Shown: in pieces, positions 1-7,715 of the stretch
Layout of the letters: the number at the start of each line of letters is the position of its first letter
Numbering within the stretch: the stretch's first letter is position 1
Assembly: GCF_900446215.1 (NCBI RefSeq)
Contig: NZ_UAQZ01000014.1
Coordinates: 434,001 to 498,000, forward strand
DNA length: 64,000 nt
Direction: 5' to 3'
DNA from: Burkholderia cenocepacia
GTDB taxonomy: Bacteria; Pseudomonadota; Gammaproteobacteria; Burkholderiales; Burkholderiaceae
Position numbers and translations under genes: made by a program
The notes under the pieces: generated by a model
What the model was told of the DNA's origin: nothing
Seen by the model: the letters and a program-made list of their open reading frames with translations, nothing else
Database searches by the model: none

Positions 1-1656
1 CCCCCTGGCGTTGTCAGTGGCCGTCGAGAGCTGCGCGGAGGCCGTCTTGATCGAATCGGTGGCCGTGGAGGCCGAGCGCATCGTCTCGGACACTCCTGAA
101 CCGGCTTTCGCGAAGTCGCTGGCTGCGACATAGAGGGTTTCCACCCCCGAATTGAGGCTAGCCATCGCCCGGTCTGTCGCGCCGGCCAAAGCCGATACGG
201 ACGTCTGCAAGGACTTGTTGGTCTCCACGGACTGCGAGAGCAGTTGCTCAACTTGGCCGGAGAGCGAGTTGATCGCCTGGCCAGTCGACTCCTCGAACCG
301 CCGGGCGCGTTGGCCTTGCGACTCAGCGGCCTCCTCAGCCTGCTTTCGCAGCGTCTCGACCACGCCCGCGACCTGAGTCCCGACCGCCGCCAACGCCTCT
401 CGTAGCTTTTCACCGGTCTCGGACTGAGACTGCGCGACCAACGAGCGAATCTGCTCGATGAATTCTCCCATCCGAGCGTTCATCGCCGACTGCCGGACGT
501 CCATCGCATCGAGCGCTTGGGCGAGCTTCTCGCCCATCGAGTCCACCGTATTGTTACCGGCGGCGTCCATGTTCGCCGCAAGCTGTCCGAATTGAATCGC
601 CGTGGCCTGCATCGATTCACTGGCCTTTTGCAACAGATCGCTCATGCCGCGCATCTGGCCGCCAAACATCTCCTGCATTTGCTCAGAGAAGCTCGCCAAC
701 ACGTCGGTCAACAGCTTGTTGACAGCGTCTCCCTGACTACCGCTGACCTTCTGGACAGCCTCGGCCATCGCGGACATGGGACTGGCCAGCGATTCTGAAA
801 TGACTTTGGCCACGTCGACAGACATCTGGCCTGTGTACTGGGCTTGGGCCGCAATCTGCCGTTCGGTCAACGTCGTGAGGATCTCTTTGAGATCGACTAC
901 CAGCGAGTCGCGCATTTGCTGAGCTTGGGTCGCCGCGTCTTGGGACGACTTCGCGAGCTGTTGCAGGTATTCCTCTCCCGCCCCGCCCCTGAACATGCTA
1001 TCGACCAGTTCGCGAATGTCCTCGACTTGGCCATAACAAACCGTGACGATCGTCTTCTCGATCCAAGTAATCAACATGGCTAGGCCGATGGCGAATGCCG
1101 AGACATAGAAGGCATGTCCCACCGAACTCACCAACCCTTGGAGCTGAGCTTGGGCCGCCGCCGGGTCGACGCTCACATCGAAATGCACGAGACCCTTGAT
1201 GAGGCCGAGGAAGGTTCCGATGATCCCCAGGCCCGTGAGCACCCCGGGGAGATGCTTGAAGAAGTCCGTCTTCAAGCGACTGTCGACGATTGCCTGATCC
1301 GTGAAAAAAGTCTCGGCCAACGCTGTCGAGCGCCAGCACCTGATGCGTTGCTGCCCCAGCTCGTCCTCATCGCCAAGCTGCTTGTGAAGCGTCTTGGCAT
1401 ATTCGGTCCACGGGTTGGACAAAGCTTCGGACTTCATCGCCTTGGTCTCGACCGCGGAGAGTTCGACAAGCTCCCCGTTCTTCTCGCCACGAATCGCCTG
1501 CAACGCCTCGATCGCGTCATCGAGATCGCGCCTCAGCTTAAACGACCGGATGAAAAACCTGACTAGAAAGTCCAGCGATAGACAGACCAAGACCAGCGCG
1601 ACCACGCCGATGTGCCAATACTCCGCTGCAAGCTCACTCAGATTCATGCTTGGCAT
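1..1656 (-). CDS. zorA: Zorya anti-phage protein ZorA, MotA/ExbB-like proton channel (3' end outside window)
   Basis: The visible part is 552 codons with no stop, so the gene continues past the left edge. The start is ATG at 1656 with GGGGAAG about 8 nt upstream. One membrane helix lies near residues 15-35. Two more (about 138-156 and 178-200) include the motif PGVLTGLGIIGTFLGLI, typical of MotA/TolQ/ExbB channels and of ZorA in particular. After residue 220 the protein is a long Ala/Gln/Ser-rich helical tail, the shape known for ZorA, where ZorA5ZorB2 forms a proton-driven motor with a long cytoplasmic tail that signals phage entry to effector subunits. A visible length above 550 residues favours a long-tailed ZorA. 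zorB and the effector genes should lie beyond position 1 and cannot be seen. Another ExbB-like family is possible but less likely because of the tail. Confidence 0.75.
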   Translation of the reverse strand, partial: MPSMNLSELAAEYWHIGVVALVLVCLSLDFLVRFFIRSFKLRRDLDDAIEALQAIRGEKNGELVELSAVETKAMKSEALSNPWTEYAKTLHKQLGDEDELGQQRIRCWRSTALAETFFTDQAIVDSRLKTDFFKHLPGVLTGLGIIGTFLGLIKGLVHFDVSVDPAAAQAQLQGLVSSVGHAFYVSAFAIGLAMLITWIEKTIVTVCYGQVEDIRELVDSMFRGGAGEEYLQQLAKSSQDAATQAQQMRDSLVVDLKEILTTLTERQIAAQAQYTGQMSVDVAKVISESLASPMSAMAEAVQKVSGSQGDAVNKLLTDVLASFSEQMQEMFGGQMRGMSDLLQKASESMQATAIQFGQLAANMDAAGNNTVDSMGEKLAQALDAMDVRQSAMNARMGEFIEQIRSLVAQSQSETGEKLREALAAVGTQVAGVVETLRKQAEEAAESQGQRARRFEESTGQAINSLSGQVEQLLSQSVETNKSLQTSVSALAGATDRAMASLNSGVETLYVAASDFAKAGSGVSETMRSASTATDSIKTASAQLSTATDNARG

Positions 1657-1676
1657 TTGTTCTTCTTCCCCGTGCA

Positions 1677-1708
1677 ATTCTTGGTCAATTCTATTCTTGG
1701 TCAATTCA
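1677..1708. repeat. 16-bp tandem duplication upstream of zorA
   Basis: Two adjacent copies of attcttggtcaattct/a (1677-1692 and 1693-1708) differ only in the last base. They lie 21 bp upstream of the zorA start codon. Read on the minus strand each copy contains TTGACC, so the duplication places two -35-like hexamers in tandem before zorA. Confidence 0.8.
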
Positions 1709-2378
1709 ATTTGGCGGCTCGCGAGCGGCCTGCTCTACGGCACGCGACGCGCTCTCTACGCCATACAGCGTCTGCATATTTCAACCATCGAAGGTCTGAC
1801 GCTGGATCGAACCTACAGTCCGGACTCCCGCCGAGCCCCGCGCCTGAGCACATATCCGGCCAACGCCGCGTGCTGCGCTGCACCATACCCCATCGCGCGT
1901 GATGGTGCCCCACTTTGAAATCGGCTTGTTGGTGCGCTGTTCCAGGCCTTCGCTCGACACGGCGGCCTTCAATCCGAGGTCCTTGCCCTCGCGAAAGCCT
2001 TGCAATAGCGACGCAAGCACGCGATTGGCTTGAATTTGAAGACCGACTTGAAGTCGTGGGCTGGCCGGTGAGAGCGGCTGGCCAAGTTACGATCAAGGTT
2101 CTTTGGCACAATGTCCTGACCGCTCTCTAAGTCGCGCGAAGTCGCCACTATCGTGCCGCAACGCGCTCCGATGTTGGAGCGTCGCAGCCCGCCGGTGAAA
2201 TAGGCGCGCAACCTCAAGAACGCCAGCCGCTCCCACTACGCTTGTGACACATCGAATGACTTCGCCACGAGCCCATCCCAGTCGCGCCGCTCGCGACAAC
2301 TTCCTTCCAATTACAAGCGCCTGCAACCCTTATCGCGGACTACCCCAAAGTTCACGCAGTGCAAGGTCTGATGGATGA
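1709..2378. other. Gene-poor spacer between zorA and the TPR genes
   Basis: About 670 bp without a convincing gene. Short open frames on both strands overlap each other, none has a good ribosome binding site, and none is recognised. A minus-strand stretch around 1900-2030 reads like ordered coding sequence (Leu/Glu/Lys-rich) but is short and interrupted, so it may be a decayed gene fragment. It separates the T6SS cargo genes from the Zorya gene and presumably holds the zorA promoter. Confidence 0.5.
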
Positions 2379-2813
2379 TCAACCGACAAGCTTTCTATCA
2401 CGCAACATCTGTAAATACTTTTCGCCCTCGTCGTCCTCGTCGAAAATCTCTTCGCCATCGAGCATGTACGCCTTTAGTAAACTGGCGACTCCGTGCTCCT
2501 CGTCTCCGAGACTGACCTGACTTTGCCCCAATCGATAGTGAACAAAGGGGTTCTCCTGTCCGCCGGGGCCATTGAGCGCATCAAAGAAGCTCTGTCGCGC
2601 TGCCTCAAACTCTTCGAGCTGATATTGCGCATCACCGATCGATGCGCAGAGCCACGTGTATGCTTCCCAATCAACCCGCGGTTCGGGAAGCAACTCGAGA
2701 GCTGCACTCCATCGCTGAATCGCCTCATCGAACTTCGATGCATCACACAAGACATTACCCTGCTCCGAGAGAGCATCTAACCCATCTTGGATTTTTTTGG
2801 GAAGCCTAGTCAT
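2379..2813 (-). CDS. TPR-repeat protein, candidate immunity protein
   Basis: This 144-residue acidic soluble protein has no signal peptide. About three TPR-like helical hairpins span residues 10-120, with patterns such as the ALELLPEP, DAQYQLEEFEAA and HYRLGQSQVSLGD segments. It ends in an acidic stretch (DGEEIFDEDDEGE). The ATG is 2 nt after the stop of the upstream TPR gene, so the two are co-translated. Small TPR proteins of this type are commonly encoded right behind polymorphic nuclease toxins, and the upstream neighbour here is such a toxin. Immunity function is inferred from position; the TPR fold is read from the sequence. Base composition is clearly lower in GC than the core genes. 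Confidence 0.7.
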   Translation of the reverse strand: MTRLPKKIQDGLDALSEQGNVLCDASKFDEAIQRWSAALELLPEPRVDWEAYTWLCASIGDAQYQLEEFEAARQSFFDALNGPGGQENPFVHYRLGQSQVSLGDEEHGVASLLKAYMLDGEEIFDEDDEGEKYLQMLRDRKLVG

Positions 2814-2815
2814 TT

Positions 2816-3256
2816 TTACTTGCTTCCCTTCGACGCACGCTTCGCGAATTCGAGATACTTCTTATCCTCACCGGAAAACGGTCTGTTTCCAAATTGTTCA
2901 TACAGCGGCACAAAAAATTCCGCGGATTTATCTAGATCTCCAGCTTCAAAATACACCGTTCCGCTAAGAAAGCCGATTGTCAGATCCGGACCGGTTCCAG
3001 AACCGTACGCCTTTTTCATTTCTGCCAGCCAGTGAACAGCCTTATCAAACTGTTTAGTATCGCGATAAAAAACGACGAATCCACGTGTCATCGACTGCGC
3101 GAGGTCGTATTGCTCTCTAGGCTCGGGCAAGATCTCCCACGCCTTTGTGAAATTTACCTCGGCTTCAGCGATGTCTCCCTTCTTCCAAGCTTCCCGACCC
3201 GCCGCACCGTAAGCGTATACGTCTTTAGTGAGTTCCTCTGGTAGCTTCATGGCCAT
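2816..3256 (-). CDS. TPR-repeat protein, candidate immunity to the adjacent nuclease toxin
   Basis: A 146-residue soluble protein with repeated helical pairs of TPR type (AAGREAWKKGDIAEAEVNF, followed by segments around residues 60-80 and 105-120). The shared LPEPR segment suggests it is a diverged relative of the next gene. The chosen ATG at 3256 has AAGG five bases upstream. A GTG at 3262 and an ATG at 3250 are in frame. It starts 7 nt after the toxin stop codon, the usual arrangement for toxin and immunity pairs. GC is low for this genome. The function as immunity protein is inferred. Confidence 0.7.
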   Translation of the reverse strand: MAMKLPEELTKDVYAYGAAGREAWKKGDIAEAEVNFTKAWEILPEPREQYDLAQSMTRGFVVFYRDTKQFDKAVHWLAEMKKAYGSGTGPDLTIGFLSGTVYFEAGDLDKSAEFFVPLYEQFGNRPFSGEDKKYLEFAKRASKGSK

Positions 3257-3263
3257 ATGCACC

Positions 3264-4313
3264 TTACTTCAATGGGGGTAGATAACGTTCGCCCAGTTTA
3301 GCACCAAGGGATCTGTTGACCCAGTATGGTTGCAAATCGTAATTCTTGGAGTCGAGCATCCATGCACGAACCTCTGGAGCTTTCGCCCCATACTCTCGCC
3401 CAACATTGTTCCACCAGGTAACCGCGTCCGTTTGGTGCGCCATATCAGCGTCTTTAAGCGGATACCAGTTGCCCTTGTACTCAAACTCTTTCTCTCCAGT
3501 GAACGGATCTTCGCGTAGCCTGCCTTCCTTTTCGAGCCGCGCCTGCACTTCCTTGCCCGTCCGTGAATTCTTGCCTGGGGTACGCCCGAGGTACCGTTCG
3601 CGCAGTGACTTACGTCGCCTGAGTACTTTTGCTCCATCCCCGACTGCATCTCCGGCACCGGCACCTTCAGTTGCACCAGTCGCCTTGCCGACCGCCGTGG
3701 GTGCGTCGGCAGCCTTTGCGCCTTCAGCAACAGCGCCTTCAGTCTTAAGCACCTTCCCAGCGGCCGAAGCGGTCTTAGTCAGTTCAGCTCCTTCAGCAGC
3801 ACCAACCTTACCCAGGGCCGCCATACCTCTGACTCCGCCCTTGGCCAGCCCGGCTCCTCCAGCAAGAAGTGACGCCGCCGTCGCAATCTTGTCGCCGCCG
3901 GCCTGGGCCGCATTGCTCATCTGGAACTTGGGTAGCTCGATAGAGCCGGCACTCGCCTTGACTTCCTGCGCCCCCTGCATCAGCGCCTCAGCAGACTGCG
4001 TTTGCCCAAACACACTTTGCATAGCCGCAGCCTGCTCCATTTGCCCTGCGGTTTGGAGCGTACTGCCTTTGATCAGCAACTCGCCAATATCGGACGGTAT
4101 ATTGGCAATCCCTTTGACAGCGCCCTTCGTCGCCTCCCATGGATGATCTGCGGCCTCACTCAGCTCGTGCTTCGTATTGCCCCACCATTTGGAGAACCAA
4201 CCCTCCTCTTCTGGTGTTTCCGCTTTCACCGGCGGATTGGCTGAAGACGCAGGGGCGCTCGACATCGACGCCTGACCGTACAATCTGCCGACAGTATTGC
4301 CCTTGTCACCCAC
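3264..4313 (-). CDS. Probable T6SS nuclease effector with C-terminal GH-E-like HNH/EndoVII domain
   Basis: This 349-residue protein starts at GTG 4313, with GGGGAG six bases upstream. Residues 35-125 are polar and helical with a paired Trp segment (WFSKWW). Residues 140-225 are Ala/Gly-rich and low complexity, a common linker before polymorphic toxin domains. The last 110 residues look like an HNH/EndoVII-fold nuclease of the GH-E type. A His follows DADMA (H293), and SKNYDLQP then leads to VNRSLGAK (N333, R334). In that family the His and Asn form the metal/catalytic site. No PAAR or Rhs domain is present, so delivery would depend on the VgrG or adaptor upstream. Two TPR genes follow directly and are candidate immunity genes. 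The effector role is inferred from domain and context. Confidence 0.72.
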   Translation of the reverse strand: MGDKGNTVGRLYGQASMSSAPASSANPPVKAETPEEEGWFSKWWGNTKHELSEAADHPWEATKGAVKGIANIPSDIGELLIKGSTLQTAGQMEQAAAMQSVFGQTQSAEALMQGAQEVKASAGSIELPKFQMSNAAQAGGDKIATAASLLAGGAGLAKGGVRGMAALGKVGAAEGAELTKTASAAGKVLKTEGAVAEGAKAADAPTAVGKATGATEGAGAGDAVGDGAKVLRRRKSLRERYLGRTPGKNSRTGKEVQARLEKEGRLREDPFTGEKEFEYKGNWYPLKDADMAHQTDAVTWWNNVGREYGAKAPEVRAWMLDSKNYDLQPYWVNRSLGAKLGERYLPPLK

Positions 4314-4328
4314 AGTACGCTCCCCGAC

Positions 4329-5240
4329 TTATTTTTTGCTCATCTGTTCTCGAACCTTCGCCGGCGGGTCGGGCGGAAACTTCGCTCCCTTCGCAATCAT
4401 CAGCGCGCGCAGACGCTCGAATTTTTCCAAGCGCTCCTTGCCCTCGGGCGACAACCCTGGTGCGGGAGGCGTCTGTGCCGTTCTGACCGGTTGCCCATCC
4501 TTATCCAACGAGATGTCGGTGACCGTGGCCTGCTTGGCCTCCGGTTGCAGTGCGTCGATGTCTTTCTGCACGGAGTAGGCCACGCTCACGCCGTTCGTCG
4601 TATGGGCGTTGACATCGGCACCATGCTCAACGAGAAAAATCGCAATGTCCGGCTTGGCGACGTCGAGCGCGGAATCCAGTGCGGTCCCGCCAATGCTGTC
4701 GCGATGATTGATGTTTGCGTGATGTTCGACTAGCAGCTTTACTCGCTCCATCGCGCCGTTGCCTTCCATCGCCCGCTGTAACAGACTCGTGCCATCGCTA
4801 TCGACCGTATCCGGCGACAAGCCCCCGTCGAGCATGGCCTTCAGGTAGCGAGTGTCTTCATTGGTGATCGCGAAGTACATCGCGCTGCCCAGCCCCTCCA
4901 CAATTTGAGCGTCCGGCTTTGAGCCATGCGCGATCAGTTCGCTGATCGCGGGGAAATTCTTGGTCGAGATGGCAAACCAAAGCAACGTCATCTCTTGTCG
5001 CCCGGGCTTGTTCACGTCGATCCCGGACAACGCCGATTTCAGTTGAGCAACGTCGCCATCGCTGATCGCCTTGGCAGCAGACAGATAGCTGCCGTCAAAA
5101 TACTTGCTGGGTGAGTTCGCGCTCATATTGCATCCACTTACGATGATTGTTAGTGCAGAGACAGCGGCTAGAGCCATCCACCGCCACCGCGCCGTGTACC
5201 TCACGCTTCGGGCCGGCGAAGTTGTCGTATGGGTCCTCAA
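4329..5240 (-). CDS. Ankyrin-repeat lipoprotein, candidate immunity to the upstream lipase effector
   Basis: A 303-residue protein with a lipoprotein signal peptide: basic N-terminus, hydrophobic core, and lipobox VSGC with the lipid-bearing Cys at residue 37. About four ankyrin repeats cover residues 75-235; several carry the LL..GA.. pattern (LVEHGADVN, LVEHHANIN). The tail is proline and lysine rich. The start is TTG at 5240, overlapping the TGA of the lipase gene by two bases, with GGAG about 8 nt upstream. This implies translational coupling. Periplasmic ankyrin lipoproteins are known partners of T6SS phospholipase effectors, so immunity is a reasonable inference. The envelope location follows from the lipobox. 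Confidence 0.75.
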   Translation of the reverse strand: MRTHTTTSPARSVRYTARWRWMALAAVSALTIIVSGCNMSANSPSKYFDGSYLSAAKAISDGDVAQLKSALSGIDVNKPGRQEMTLLWFAISTKNFPAISELIAHGSKPDAQIVEGLGSAMYFAITNEDTRYLKAMLDGGLSPDTVDSDGTSLLQRAMEGNGAMERVKLLVEHHANINHRDSIGGTALDSALDVAKPDIAIFLVEHGADVNAHTTNGVSVAYSVQKDIDALQPEAKQATVTDISLDKDGQPVRTAQTPPAPGLSPEGKERLEKFERLRALMIAKGAKFPPDPPAKVREQMSKK

Positions 5241-6427
5241 GGATGCGTCTCCTGAACGATCGTCGCCTGATCGGCTGTTTTTTGTGCTTCGATGCCATCG
5301 ATGACCTGATTCATGCCATGGCGTGCGACTGCACCACCCGTTCCCGGAAGGATGTGCGGCGTGCCTACAGCTGTAGGCATCATGCCGTGACTGCCTTCCT
5401 GAACCTTCGTCAGGATCTCCCCTTCCACGCGGTACGCCTGAATATCGGATGCCACCGGTGTCCCGCCATAGCGCGCTACCGTCGCCGGATTGAGGCCCGC
5501 TGCGTTGAACGTGGTCGCAGCCAAGCCACTTGCGCGCGATGCGGCAGAGCCCATGCCGCCACCGAGCGAATGCCCCACAATATCCACATCGGTTCCACTC
5601 TTCTCAAGCGCTCGCCCGATCTTGACTGCTCGATCGTAATAGGCCGAGTTCTTATTGGCCCCTTGAGCGATGTTATTGGCCCAATCGGACCACTTGTACT
5701 TGTCTGTTCCCTGAAAAACCACCTGCGTCTTGAAATCGTTTCCGAAAACTGCAGGATCGGGCTCGTAGACCTGCGCACGAAAGTTTGTCCCCGGTATCGA
5801 AAAATCGTTGGGCTTCAACTTGAACTGAGCCAGTTTCGCAGGGTCGCCGCTGACGTTCGTCCATCCCTCTGGCGCCGCCTGCCCCGGGTGGTAAACGTTC
5901 TCAGCCAAACGCGCCTTTTCGACGGCCGTATTGTTTTGCTCAAAGCGATTTGCCGCCGCTTCGAGTTTGCTCCGCTCCGGTCCCGGCGGCATCGAAGCAG
6001 CTTTCTCCCGTGCCTCGGCAATCTGGGCCTTCCGACCACGCCAACGGGCAGCCTTTGCTTCCTTCCCGACGTAATTGCCGTTCATCCAGAACTGATCGCT
6101 GTGACGCACGACCATCTTGCTCTCGACCCGGACGGTCTTGCTATGGTCGATAGGCCAGCACTTGGCGCCAACGGTGCCGCTTTCGACTCCATGTGCCACA
6201 CCGGCCTGATCGCCGATCGTATCCGGCGCGAAACTCGAATCGAACCGCACGATCGGATTCCCGTTCGCAAAGACCGTCTTCGACGTCATCTGACTGTCGC
6301 CGAGGCTCGCCGTGACAGGATAAGGTACGGGCGGCGTGCTACTCCCCATGGGGGTTTTGCATACGTCCGGCATCATCGACACGATGGTCCACTGGCCATC
6401 CTTGCGAGCCATTACGTTGTCTGCCAC
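5237..6427 (-). CDS. T6SS lipase effector: DUF4150 PAAR-like domain fused to alpha/beta hydrolase
   Basis: A 396-residue protein. Residues 1-125 match the DUF4150 PAAR-like spike domain: MADNVMARKDGQW at the start, a VCKTPMGSSTPPVPYP segment, then WPIDHSKT and VRH..FWMNG. Residues 130-180 are helical and charged. The C-terminal domain has a lipase_3-like fold with the nucleophile elbow GHSLG at 285-289 (Ser287); His358 and His370 are candidates for the catalytic His. It probably hydrolyses phospholipids in the target cell periplasm. The start GTG 6427 is chosen because GGAGG lies four bases upstream and it restores the usual family N-terminus; an ATG at 6412 lacks a ribosome binding site. It overlaps the DUF2169 gene, its probable adaptor. 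Tle subfamily not assigned. Confidence 0.82.
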   Translation of the reverse strand: MADNVMARKDGQWTIVSMMPDVCKTPMGSSTPPVPYPVTASLGDSQMTSKTVFANGNPIVRFDSSFAPDTIGDQAGVAHGVESGTVGAKCWPIDHSKTVRVESKMVVRHSDQFWMNGNYVGKEAKAARWRGRKAQIAEAREKAASMPPGPERSKLEAAANRFEQNNTAVEKARLAENVYHPGQAAPEGWTNVSGDPAKLAQFKLKPNDFSIPGTNFRAQVYEPDPAVFGNDFKTQVVFQGTDKYKWSDWANNIAQGANKNSAYYDRAVKIGRALEKSGTDVDIVGHSLGGGMGSAASRASGLAATTFNAAGLNPATVARYGGTPVASDIQAYRVEGEILTKVQEGSHGMMPTAVGTPHILPGTGGAVARHGMNQVIDGIEAQKTADQATIVQETHP

Positions 6428-7704
6428 GCGTCCTCCGGTTCGCTGGTTGTTTTCGGGACAGCCATTCGCAGCAGAGGCGCATGCCGATCGAGTTCGAAAC
6501 GTGCCTCGCACACGCGCACCGCCGGCTGCAACGGAAAAACCGCCCGCCATGTAGCCGATACGCGCATTTCCTCGGTATCGATCAAAAGTGTGTCGAGCTT
6601 CATCTCGAGTGGCACGATTTCCCCGCTCTTGAAGCGAAGCGCCACAAGGGCGCGATGCCCCGGAAGTCTCGCGCGCAAAAAGCCTGCACGCGTGTGCTCC
6701 GGCGGCGCGAGATTGGCAAGCTCGAAGGCGAGCCCCGGCGCAGGCCATTCGATCTGCTGGTCTGCCGGCGCACCATTCCAATAGTGGAAGTCATGATCCA
6801 CCGGATGGTACGGCCATCTTGTCTTATGCCAGGTCTCGTCGTAAGTCCCGGCAAACTGCAAACGCGGTGTCCAGGCGCGACCGACAACACCCAATCCGAC
6901 CGGCGTCGTCGCGTAGCTGGCTACGACCTCTTTCATCTGCCTGGCATCCAGCCCAGAAGCGGCGTGCTCGGCAACGTCGAGACTGGTTATCGGAATGTCC
7001 CATGCTTCTATCTGCGGCGCCGCAATTTCGGCAATCTTCGGTAACGGTCCTGGAATCGATGATGCACACAACGAGGCGACGACCGACTTATGGGTCGCCC
7101 GATCGAGGAAGCGCTTCTCGACCCAACCGCGGCCCAGCGGGTTGGTGAAGCAGACTTCGTTCAGTTCAAGATCCGCGCTCGTCCCCTTTGCGCTCTGCGC
7201 AAGGGCGACGCGGCTCGTGCCGCCGTATGCCTGCTCCCAGCGCACCGGAACAGCTCGTGTCGGTTCAGGCTCACCGAGCTTCCACCCGCGCCAGCCCTTC
7301 GTAAATGAGCGCGGTCCCGTGACGCGCAGTCCTTTGTCGATGACCATCGTCCCGGCGTCGAATACGCGTACGCGAGCGGGCCACGATGCCGCAGGCGTGC
7401 CATGCGGGGCGTGTGCTGTCGCTCGAACCAGGACATCACACTTCGGTTTGAACGGCGCGAGATCGCTTTCCCATTTCACGCTGCTCTTACCCGTTTCGCC
7501 TTCGTATTCGTCTGACATCGCCAACGGGACGGCGTTGTCACCGCTCAGCAACACGCAACGATGTGTATCGCCATCGGGGTCGAACGATTGCGCCGGCTCA
7601 AGCCGATACGCCGCCTTGAGCGCCACCACGTGGATTTCGTTGCCCGGCACGTCGACGGCATTGAACGCAATCGCATGCAAGGGCGTGAGGTTACGGAACT
7701 CCAT
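6412..7704 (-). CDS. DUF2169 domain protein, T6SS effector-loading adaptor
   Basis: The 430-residue protein begins MEFRNLTPLHAIAFNAVD, the usual DUF2169 start. It contains the family's WPARVRVFDAGTMV-type beta-rich segment and a WPYHPVDHDFHYWNGAPADQQ segment near the C-terminal third. DUF2169 proteins sit between vgrG and PAAR/DUF4150 effector genes and are thought to help mount the effector on the VgrG tip. Here the gene lies 11 bp after vgrG and overlaps the start of the DUF4150-lipase gene, which fits that job. The ribosome binding site is weak, so coupling to vgrG translation is likely. No signal peptide or membrane segment is seen. Confidence 0.82.
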   Translation of the reverse strand: MEFRNLTPLHAIAFNAVDVPGNEIHVVALKAAYRLEPAQSFDPDGDTHRCVLLSGDNAVPLAMSDEYEGETGKSSVKWESDLAPFKPKCDVLVRATAHAPHGTPAASWPARVRVFDAGTMVIDKGLRVTGPRSFTKGWRGWKLGEPEPTRAVPVRWEQAYGGTSRVALAQSAKGTSADLELNEVCFTNPLGRGWVEKRFLDRATHKSVVASLCASSIPGPLPKIAEIAAPQIEAWDIPITSLDVAEHAASGLDARQMKEVVASYATTPVGLGVVGRAWTPRLQFAGTYDETWHKTRWPYHPVDHDFHYWNGAPADQQIEWPAPGLAFELANLAPPEHTRAGFLRARLPGHRALVALRFKSGEIVPLEMKLDTLLIDTEEMRVSATWRAVFPLQPAVRVCEARFELDRHAPLLRMAVPKTTSEPEDAWQTT

Positions 7705-7715
7705 CGTCGTAGCAC

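Noticed and set aside
1701..2217. Several overlapping minus-strand frames upstream of zorA
   Set aside because: They overlap in different frames, lack start signals and have no recognisable product; at most one is a decayed fragment.
6428..6781. N-terminal extension of the DUF4150-lipase frame
   Set aside because: It lies inside the DUF2169 gene in another frame, is Arg/Cys-rich, and the known DUF4150 start is at GTG 6427 with GGAGG before it.
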